Below are positions 52,171-61,655 of a stretch of DNA of 61,655 bases, in pieces. The number at the start of each line of letters is the position of its first letter. Position 1 is the first letter of the stretch. Both the position numbers and the translations under genes were made by a program. The notes below the pieces were generated by a model, which was given only the letters and a program-made list of their open reading frames with translations, did no database searches and was not told the origin of the DNA. Location: positions 1 through 61,655 of the forward strand of contig JAUCBJ010006190.1 in assembly GCA_032718475.1 (NCBI GenBank), given 5' to 3'. The stretch comes from Nemertoderma westbladi. Taxonomy: Eukaryota > Xenacoelomorpha > Nemertodermatida > Nemertodermatidae.

Positions 52171-53173
52171 CAATTCGGTGCCATTTATTAAGCGGTATGG
52201 GAAGCGAAATTGTCCGCGCCCTAATTGCATACATATATATAATAATAATTATATAATAGCTTTAAATAAATTGCAAGAAATACCTTAACTTAACTATGCT
52301 TTGGAGCATTTGTTTAGAAATATGAAAAGCACTGTTCTATTGTTCAATAAGTCAGTGCAACCCACGAGTGGGCGAACTGGCTACTGCCTTACTTCCTCCA
52401 GTGCGTCTGAGACAGAAAGATTTCCTCCCCATTAATATAACTGGTAGTGAATTTCATTTCACGCAAAAAATATAATAGGCAATCTATTTAAAATGAACTA
52501 ATAGCATTTAAATTATAGATAAGCCAATAAGAGTTTCTAATAATAAAGCAGGCTGTAACATATCTGCCACTAATGACAAATATAGATTGATTTAACAAAG
52601 GCTTGTTTGAGAACCTGCCCTTCTCAAGTTTTAATCAATTTTCCATTCGTGAAAGGAAAGGCGACATTATCACACCTCCGCCGCATTCCCATATACCATT
52701 CCGAATATTAAGTTCTTACAGCAAATTTATTTAACTGAAACTAAACTTCATATCAACTCCAAACAATCTTAGAAAACAAAAAATTGTAAAATTGTTTGTG
52801 AACGAAAAAGCTTAACAAATCTGTCATGTCGTCATTAAATCGGACGTGATATGTTTTAATGTATTCTGACAATATTATCTCTTAGAATAGACTCTAAAAA
52901 AAGAAGTATATTCATTTGGACATTGTATCTATCGAATTAACCCGCAAGATTTAATCTACAACCCAAATACCTCATCAACCATTCTCAACGGCACTCTATT
53001 CTAAAAGGTGTGGTCCAGATTTAAACGATATTTAGACAGTCTTTGCATAATAATGAAGAACTTTAAATACACATTATATTCGGGAAATGATATGCTTGAT
53101 CCACTCGGAAACCTGTACACCCACCATACCGGTAACACAACCAGTTGTGAGCAGATGAAATAAAAAAAAGTTA
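52171..53173. other. single-copy intronic sequence
   Basis: AT-rich neurexin intron sequence. No exon, RNA gene or mobile element recognised on either strand. Confidence 0.6.
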
Positions 53174-53448
53174 GAGCCGGGAGCCGGTTGTCTAAGGGGC
53201 TACCCTAAGGGAGCCGGTTGTTTAAGGAGCAACCCTAAGGGAGCCGGTTGTCTAAGGTGCAACCCTAAGGGAGCCGGTTGTTTAAGGAGCAACCCTAAGG
53301 GAGCCGGTTGTCTAAGGTGCAACCCTAAGGGAGCCGGTTGTTTAAGGAGCAACCCTAAGGGAGCTGGTTGTCTAAGGAGCAACCCTAAGGGAGCCGGTTG
53401 TCTAAGGAGCAACCCTAAGGGAGCCGGTTGTCTAAGGGGCAACCCTAA
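53174..53448. repeat. 30-bp minisatellite array
   Basis: Nine units of exactly 30 bp containing gagccggttgtctaaggagc and aaccctaagg, with ttta/tcta and agc/tgc variants. Intronic in neurexin. Confidence 0.97.
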
Positions 53449-53992
53449 GTGAACTGGTCGATATTGTCAACCCTTTCTTTCAACGAATACTTCAGTTCCT
53501 ATTCTTTCAACCACTTCTTAAGTACTCGGAATTGTAGTTCTAACAAAGAAGTGCCAACTTAAATTGTTGAATTTCATCTGAAATCTTATACGTTAAATAC
53601 GTAATCATTTTCTAGTTTTTCCCCAGTTACTTTTCAAGATATCGGGCCTTTAGGCAAGCTGAGAAACATTACTTCGAGCTATTATTCGAGAAAAATAAAA
53701 GTAACGGTAAAAAACAACAACAATTGATTGGACCTAAACTGGCTAGACATAACTAAAATCAAGTACCGGTAGCAAAACCGATTCGATGTTTCAAAACAAT
53801 ACTAAGTATAAATAATTTTCAGCAATATAATTCTATTGTACAGAAATCATTTACTTCGATATTTATAAAAATGAATCAAATTTAGATGAATTTCCAGTTT
53901 ATTGGAATTATCAATATTCCCTATTGGATTATCAATATTGAATGGATTTTATCCTGAAGTGTTTCAAATGCCTAAAATTACCCCAGTCTTAC
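53449..53992. other. single-copy intronic sequence
   Basis: AT-rich neurexin intron sequence between the 30-bp and 33-bp arrays. Nothing recognised. Confidence 0.6.
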
Positions 53993-56900
53993 AATAAACC
54001 AACAGGCTATTGTAGGCAGAACGACATTAAACCAACAGACTTTTGTAAGCCGACTTACATTAAACCAACAGACTATTGAAGGCCGACCGACATTAAACCA
54101 ACAGACTATTGAAGGCAGACCGACATTAAACCAACAGACTATTGAAGGCAGACCGACATTAAACCAACTGACTATTGTAGGCCGACCTACATTAAACCAA
54201 CAGACTATTGAAGGCAGACCGACATTAAACCAACAGGCTATTGAAGGCAGACCGACATTAAACCAACAGACTATTGTAGGCAGACCGACATTAAACCAAC
54301 AGACTATTGAAGGCAGACCGACATTAAACCAACAGACTATTGTAGGCAGACCTACATTAAACCAACAGACTATTGTAGGCAGACCGACATTAAACCAACA
54401 GACTATTGTAGGCAGACCGACATTAAACCAACAGACTATTGAAGGCAGACCGACATTAAACCAACAGACTATTGAAGGCAGACCGACATTAAACCAACTG
54501 ACTATTGTAGGCAGACCTACATTAAACCAACAGACTATTGAAGGCAGACAGACATTAAACCAACAGGCTATTGTAGGCAGACCGACATTAAACTAACAAA
54601 CTATTGTAGGCCGACTTACATTATAGCAACAGACTATTGTAGGCCGACCTACATTAAACCAACAGACTATTGTAGGCCGACCTACATTAAACCAAGAGGC
54701 TATTGTAGGCCGACCTACATTAAACCAACATAATATTGTAGGCCGACCTACATTAAACCAACAGACTATTGTAGGCCGACCTACATTAAACCAACAGACT
54801 ATTGTAGGCAGACCGACATTAAACCAACAGACTATTGTAGGCAGACCTACATTAAACCAACAGACTATTGTAGGCAGACCGACATTAAACCAACAGACTA
54901 TTGTAGGCCGACCTACATTAAACCAACAGACTATTGAAGGCAGACCGACATTAAACCAACAGGCTATTGTAGGCAGACCGACATTAAACTAACAAACTAT
55001 TGTAGGCCGACTTACATTATAGCAACAGACTATTGTAGGCCGACCTACATTAAACCAACAGACTATTGTAGGCCGACCTACATTAAACCAAGAGGCTATT
55101 GTAGGCCGACCTACATTAAACCAACATAATATTGTAGGCCGACCTACATTAAACCAACAGACTATTGTAGGCCGACCTACATTAAACCAACAGGCTATTG
55201 TAGGCCGACCTGCATTAAACCAACAGACTATTGTAGGCCGACCTACATTAAACCAACAGACTATTGTAGGCCGACCTACATTAAACCAACAGATTATTGT
55301 AGGCCGACCTACACTAAACCAACAGGCTATTGTAGGCAGACCGACATTAAACCAACAGACTATTGTGGGCCGGCCTACATTAAACCAACAGACTATTGTA
55401 GGCCGACTTACAATAAACCAACAGACTATTGTAGGCCGCCCTACATTAAACCAACAGACTATTAATTGTAGGCCGACCTACATTAAACCCACAGGCTATT
55501 GTAGGCCAACCTGCATTAAACCAACTGACTATTGTAGGCCGACCGACATTAAACCAACAGACTATTGTAGGCAGACCGACATTAAACCAACAGACTTTTG
55601 TAAGCAGACCGAAATTAAACCAACAGGCTATTGTAGGCAGACCGAAATTAAACCAACAGGCTATTGTAGGCAGACCGACATTAAACCGACAGACTATTGT
55701 AGGCCGACCTACATTAAACCAATAGACTATTGTAGGCCGACCTACATTAAACCAACAGACAATTGAAGGCCGACCTACATTAAACCGACAGACTATTGTA
55801 GGCCGACCTACATTAAACCTACAGACTATTGTAGGCAGACCGACATTAAACCAACAGACTATTGAAGGCAGACCGACATTAAACCAACAGGCTATTGTAG
55901 GCAGACCGAAATTAAACCAACAGGCTATTGTAGGCAGACCGACATTAAACCGACAGACTATTGTAGGCCGACCTACATTAAACCAACAGACTATTGAAGG
56001 CCGACCTACATTAAACCAACAGACTATTGAAGGCAGACCGACATTAAACCAACAGACTATTGAAGGCAGACCGACATTAAACCAACAGGCTATTGTAGGC
56101 AGACCGAAATTAAACCAACAGACTATTGTAGGCAGACCGACATTAAACCGACAGACTATTGTAGGCCGACCTACATTAAACCAACAGACTATTGAAGGCA
56201 GACCGACATTAAACCAACAGCCTATTGTAGGCAGACCGACATTAAACTAACAGACTATTGTAGGCCGACTTACATTATAGCAACAGACTATTGTAGGCCG
56301 ACCTACATTAAACCAACAGACTATTGTAGGCCGACCTACATTAAACCAAGAGGCTATTGTAGGCCGCCCTACATTAAACCAACAGACTATTAATTGTAGG
56401 CCGACCTACATTAAACCCACAGGCTATTGTAGGCCAACCTGCATTAAACCAACTGACTATTGTAGGCCGACCGACATTAAACCAACAGACTATTGTAGGC
56501 AGACCGACATTAAACCAACAGACTTTTGTAAGCCGGCCTACATTAAACCAATAGACTATTGTAGGCCGACCTACATTAAACCAACAGACAATTGAAGGCA
56601 GACCGACATTAAACCAACAGGCTATTGTAGGCAGACCGAAATTAAACCAACAGGCTATTGTAGGCAGACCGAAATTAAACCAACAGGCTATTGTAGGCAG
56701 ACCGACATTAAACCAACAGACTATTGAAGGCAGACCGACATTAAACCAACAGACTATTGTAGGCAGACCGACATTAAACCAACAGACTATTGAAGGCAGA
56801 CCTGCATTAAACCAACAGACTATTGTAGGCCGACCTACATTAAACCAACAGACTATTGAAGGCAGACTTACATTAAACCAACAGACTATTGTAGGCAAAC

Positions 56901-59900
56901 CGACATTAAACCAACAGACTATTGTAGGCCGACCTACATTAAACCAACAGACTATTGTAGGCCGGCCTACATTAAACCAACAGACTATTGTAGGCCGACC
57001 TACATTAAACCAACAGACTATTGTAGGCAGACCTACATTAAACCAACAGACTATTGAAGGCAGACCGACATTAAACCAACTGACTATTGTAGGCAGACCG
57101 ACATTAAACTAACAGACTATTGTAGGCCGACTTACATTATAGCAACAGACTATTGTAGGCCGACCTACATTAAACCAAGAGGCTATTGTAGGCCGACCTA
57201 CATTAAACCAACAGACTATTGTAGGCAGACCGACATTAAACCAACAGACTATTGTAGGCCGACCTACATTAAACCAACAGACTATTGTAGGCAGACCAAA
57301 AATTAAACCAACAGACTATTGAAGGCAGACCGACATTAAACCAACTGACTATTGTAGGCAGACCGACATTAAACTAACAGACTATTGTAGGCCGACTTAC
57401 ATTATAGCAACAGACTATTGTAGGCCGACCTACATTAAACCAAGAGGCTATTGTAGGCCGACCTACATTAAACCAACAGACTATTGTAGGCAGACCGACA
57501 TTAAACCAACAGACTATTGTAGGCAGACCGACATTAAACCAACAGACTATTGTAGGCAGACCGACATTAAACCAACTGACTATTGTAGGCAGACCGACAT
57601 TAAACTAACAGACTATTGTAGGCCGACTTACATTATAGCAACAGACTATTGTAGGCCGACCTAGATTAAACCAAGAGGCTATTGTAGGCCGACCTACATT
57701 AAACCAACAGACTATTGTAGGCAGACCGACATTAAACCAACAGACTATTGTAGGCAGACCGACATTAAACCAACAGACTATTGTAGGCAGACCGACATTA
57801 AACCAACTGACTATTGTAGGCCGACTTACATTATAGCAACAGACTATTGTAGGCCGACCTACATTAAACCAACAGACTATTGTAGGCAGACCGACATTAA
57901 ACCAACAGACTATTGTAGGCAGACCGACATTAAACCAACAGACTATTGTAGGCAGACCGACATTAAACCAACAGACTATTGAAGGCAGACCGACATTAAA
58001 CCAACAGACTATTGTAGGCAGACCGAAATTAAACCAACAGGCTATTGTAGGCAGACCGACATTAAACCAACAGACTATTGAAGGCAGACCGACATTAAAC
58101 CAACAGCCTATTGTAGGCCGACCTACATTAAACCAACAGACTATTGTAGGCAGACCGACATTAAACCAACTGACTATTGTAGGCAGACCGACATTAAACT
58201 AACAGACTATTGTAGGCCGACTTACATTATAGCAACAGACTATTGTAGGCCGACCTACATTAAACCAAGAGGCTATTGTAGGCCGACCTACATTAAACCA
58301 AGAGGCTATTGTAGGCCGACCTACATTAAACCAACAGACTATTGTAGGCAGACCGACATTAAACCAACAGACTATTGTAGGCAGACCGACATTAAACCAA
58401 CTGACTATTGTAGGCAGACCGACATTAAACTAACAGACTATTGTAGGCCGACTTACATTATAGCAACAGACTATTGTAGGCCGACCTACATTAAACCAAG
58501 AGGCTATTGTAGGCCGACCTACATTAAACCAACAGACTATTGTAGGCAGACCGACATTAAACCAACAGACTATTGTAGGCCGACCTACATTAAACCAACA
58601 GACTATTGAAGGCAGACTTACATTAAACCAACAGACTATTGTAGGCAAACCGACATTAAACCAACAGACTATTGTAGGCCGACCTACATTAAACCAACAG
58701 ACTATTGTAGGCAGACCGACATTAAACCAACAGACTATTGAAGGCAGACCGACATTAAACCAACTGACTATTGTAGGCAGACCGACATTAAACTAACAGA
58801 CTATTGTAGGCCGACTTACATTATAGCAACAGACTATTGTAGGCCGACCTACATTAAACCAAGAGGCTATTGTAGGCCGACCTACATTAAACCAACAGAC
58901 TATTGTAGGCAGACCGACATTAAACGAACAGACTATTGAAGGCAGACCGACATTAAACCAACAGACTATTGTAGGCAGACCGACATTAAACCAACAGACT
59001 ATTGTAGGCAGACCGACATTAAACCAACAGACTATTGTAGGCAGACCGACATTAAACCAACAGACTATTGTAGGCCGACCTACATTAAACCAACAGACTA
59101 TTGTAGGCAGACCGACATTAAACCAACAGACTATTGTAGGCCGACCTACATTAAACCAAGAGGCTATTGTAGGCCGACCTACATTAAACCAACAGACTAT
59201 TGTAGGCAGACCGACATTAAACCAACAGACTATTGAAGGCAGACCGACATTAAACCAACAGACTATTGTAGGCAGACCGACATTAAACCAACAGACTATT
59301 GTAGGCAGACCGACATTAAACCAACAGACTATTGTAGGCAGACCGACATTAAACCAACAGACTATTGTAGGCAGACCGACATTAAACCAACAGACTATTG
59401 TAGGCAGACCGACATTAAACCAACAGACTATTGTAGGCCGACTTACATTAAACCAACAGACTATTGTAGGCAGACCGACATTAAACCAACAGACTATTGT
59501 AGGCAGACCGACATTAAACCAACAGACTATTGTAGGCAGACCGACATTAAACCAACAGACTATTGTAGGCCGACTTACATTAAACCAACAGCCTATTGTA
59601 GGCCGACCTACATTAAACCAAGAGGCTATTGTAGGCCGACCTACATTAAACCAACAGACTATTGTAGGCAGACCGACATTAAACCAACAGACTATTGTAG
59701 GCAGACCGACATTAAACCAACAGACTATTGAAGGCAGACCGACATTAAACCAACAGACTATTGTAGGCAGACCGACATTAAACCAACAGACTATTGTAGG
59801 CCGACTTACATTATAGCAACAGACTATTGTAGGCCGACCTACATTAAACCAAGAGGCTATTGTAGGCCGACCTACATTAAACCAACAGACTATTGTAGGC

Positions 59901-60650
59901 AGACCGACATTAAACCAACAGACTATTGAAGGCCGACCGACATTAAACCAACAGACTATTGAAGGCAGACCGACATTAAACCAACAGACTATTGAAGGCA
60001 GACCGACATTAAACCAACAGACTATTGTAGGCAGACCGACATTAAACCAACAGACTATTGAAGGCAGACCGACATTAAACCAACAGACTATTGAAGGCAG
60101 ACCGACATTAAACCAACAGACTATTGAAGGCAGACCGACATTAAACCAACAGACTATTGAAGGCAGACCGACATTAAACCAACAGACTATTGAAGGCAGA
60201 CCGACATTAAACCAACAGACTATTGAAGGCAGACCGACATTAAACCAACAGACTATTGAAGGCAGACCGACATTAAACCAACAGACTATTGAAGGCAGAC
60301 CGACATTAAACCAACAGACTATTGAAGGCAGACCGACATTAAACCAACAGACTATTGAAGGCAGACCGACATTAAACCAACAGACTATTGAAGGCAGACC
60401 GACATTAAACCAACAGACTATTGAAGGCAGACCGACATTAAACCAACAGACTATTGAAGGCAGACCGACATTAAACCAACAGACTATTGAAGGCAGACCG
60501 ACATTAAACCAACAGACTATTGAAGGCAGACCGACATTAAACCAACAGACTATTGAAGGCAGACCGACATTAAACCAACAGACTATTGAAGGCAGACCGA
60601 CATTAAACCAACAGACTATTGTAGGCCGACCGAAATTAAACCAACAGGCT
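53993..60650. repeat. 33-bp minisatellite array
   Basis: About 200 units containing taaaccaacagactattgta and ggcagaccgacat. A second form reads ggccgacctacat, and a third carries stops (gacttacattatagcaacag). The 11-residue minus-strand repeats (VCWFNVGLPTI) are by-products of a 33-bp stop-free unit. The segment from about 60058 to 60620 is 17 near-identical gaaggcag-type units. The array ends a few bases from the neurexin splice donor at 60666. Confidence 0.97.
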
Positions 60651-60666
60651 ATACGTATAAACTTAC

Positions 60667-61339
60667 TATGAAACTCCGCCGATATAAACACTCCCTCTAA
60701 GATTCAAATCTTTTCCACTAATAGATCTTTCATCTTGTCGCACTTCCGTCTCTCCATCTACGATCAGCTGATTTAGAAGACTTTTATCCCGAGTAATAAT
60801 GACGTCATGCCATTGGTTGTCGTCCAATCCGGTGCCGCTCCGAGCTTTAGAAATAATAACCTTTTTCCCGGACCCGGTATCGTACCAATAGTTTAATTCT
60901 CCGTTAAATAGTTCCAACGCGAGGAAATCACTTCCTTTACCGCCATGATAAACTATCAAGCCGTTCTTCTCTGTAGTTCTAAACTGAAACTTTATTCTCA
61001 AGCCAGCGTACGCAGTCAGTTTCGGGAAACTTATGTAAGATCGTTTAGTTATGAAAGTGATCGGGTTTCCGTAATTAGCGAGAGCATCGGGGTCGCTTCG
61101 AGTTGCGGTAACGTTAATCGCTTCCAGTTGGTCTCCATTTCCGTCGATCAGCCAGGGATTGGCGGCGATATTGAGACAATCGAACTGGTTTACTTCCAAT
61201 GTTTGCATAGTTCCCACGAAGCTACTGGGGGGTGTCTCTCTATGGGTGAGCGCCCTTCCGGCCCACCAACCCAACGGAATCTGGCCAACCGCGATCGTAT
61301 CGAATCTAAAGTTCGTATCCATTCCCGGATCCAGAGTTC
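60667..61339 (-). CDS. alpha-neurexin internal exon (end of LNS4, most of LNS5)
   Basis: Alpha-neurexins are presynaptic single-pass adhesion proteins whose extracellular part alternates laminin-G/LNS and EGF domains and binds postsynaptic partners. Counting from the in-frame Met at 61322 (internal, not an initiator), residues 35-50 (SFVGTMQTLEVNQFDC) fit the last strands of LNS4. LNS5 begins near residue 86: NPITF, TKRSYISF, AYAGLRIKFQFRTT, GLIVYHGGKGSDFLALEL, DDNQWHDVIITRD and VYIGGVS follow in neurexin order. NVT at 70-72 is a possible N-glycosylation site. The exon is bounded by an acceptor (TTTGTTTTAG before 61339) and a perfect GTAAGT donor (60666-60661). It starts with 2 nt and ends with 2 nt (TA) of split codons, and the next exon supplies T. 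The spacing and the NPITF-TK-SY/FQFRTT block fit alpha-neurexin LNS5 better than Caspr/neurexin IV, from memory of the family. The gene is partial; upstream exons are outside the window. Confidence 0.9.
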
Positions 61340-61655
61340 CTAAAACAAATAAAATGTTTAAATCAGATTAAATAATTAACAATACAACTTAGTTTCTAAT
61401 TTTGTTATTTTGTTATAATTAATAAAATAATTATAATATAAACTTTTATGTAATATAATATTTAAATTATTATCGGTTTACAACAGATGCATCATTTTCG
61501 CAAAATTCTTCTTAAATACCCCATATAGGGGATCCCCCCCCCCCCCCCCCTCCCGTCTCAAATATAATATCCTTTAGCTCGTATTCACGCCAATTACGAT
61601 AGGATTAAATAGCAATGAATGACAGCAAAGTGAAACGTTGCCTACGATTGATCTC
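61340..61655. other. neurexin intron upstream of LNS4/5 exon
   Basis: AT-rich sequence beginning with the acceptor polypyrimidine tract at 61341-61356 (minus strand). It includes a C homopolymer of about 18 at about 61535-61552. No further exon seen before the window end. Confidence 0.6.

Larger units (their letters stand above)
50034..60666 (-). other. neurexin intron filled with minisatellites
   Basis: This intron runs from the GTAAGT donor at 60666 to the TTTTTAG acceptor before 50033. Exon phases match across it. About 8.9 of its 10.6 kb is four unrelated arrays with units of 33, 30, 14 and 9 bp. Only 50034-50199, 52171-53173, 53449-53992 and a few bases at the donor are single-copy. No exon or mobile element was recognised inside. 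Confidence 0.85.

Noticed and set aside
50173-52191. Asp-Pro-Thr and Ser-Glu-Pro-Asn-Cys repeat proteins
   Set aside because: By-products of 9- and 14-bp intronic arrays, open on both strands.
58793-60691. 632-residue VCWFNVGLPTI repeat protein
   Set aside because: It lies in a neurexin intron and crosses the exon's splice donor; the 33-bp unit makes it by chance.

Overview
This window is eukaryotic, and almost certainly from an animal, probably an invertebrate. Intron-split exons on the minus strand encode the end of LNS4 and all of LNS5 of an alpha-neurexin, a presynaptic adhesion protein. There are also LINE reverse-transcriptase sequences, tRNA-like SINE candidates and long simple repeats. 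I see no bacterial operons, Shine-Dalgarno sites, rRNA or CRISPR. I cannot fix the phylum.

About four fifths of the window (roughly 49 of 61.7 kb, my estimate) is tandem repeat. Eleven unrelated minisatellite families follow one another: 53 bp (1-5988 and 7049-8778), 54 bp (13384-25527), 61 bp (26227-38340), 39 bp (38768-39822), 36 bp (40204-41718), 44 bp (42446-46872), 31 bp (47104-47608 and 49031-49395), 9 bp (50200-50908), 14 bp (50930-52170), 30 bp (53174-53448) and 33 bp (53993-60650). Several have higher-order duplications of 0.3 to 1.5 kb, as expected from unequal exchange. Many units lack stop codons in one or more frames, which produces very long spurious open frames; two exceed 4,000 codons in the 61-bp array. 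I do not annotate these as genes.

Unique sequence lies between the arrays. A 1.06-kb block interrupts the 53-bp array and carries an 11-bp inverted repeat near its ends. A 4.6-kb spacer (8779-13383) holds a SINE candidate, two inverted LINE 3' fragments around a long ATT microsatellite, and a TTAA-flanked element with homopolymer inverted termini. A 5'-truncated LINE with an intact 3' reverse-transcriptase frame sits inside the 31-bp array with a 10-bp candidate target-site duplication.

The only host gene I can support is the neurexin, read right to left: a 673-nt exon (61339-60667), a 10.6-kb intron about 84% minisatellite, a 152-nt exon (50033-49882), and a predicted 24-nt in-frame microexon (49697-49674) between LNS5 and the expected EGF domain. 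Reading phase is preserved at both joins. The downstream EGF/LNS6/transmembrane exons and the upstream exons were not found here.
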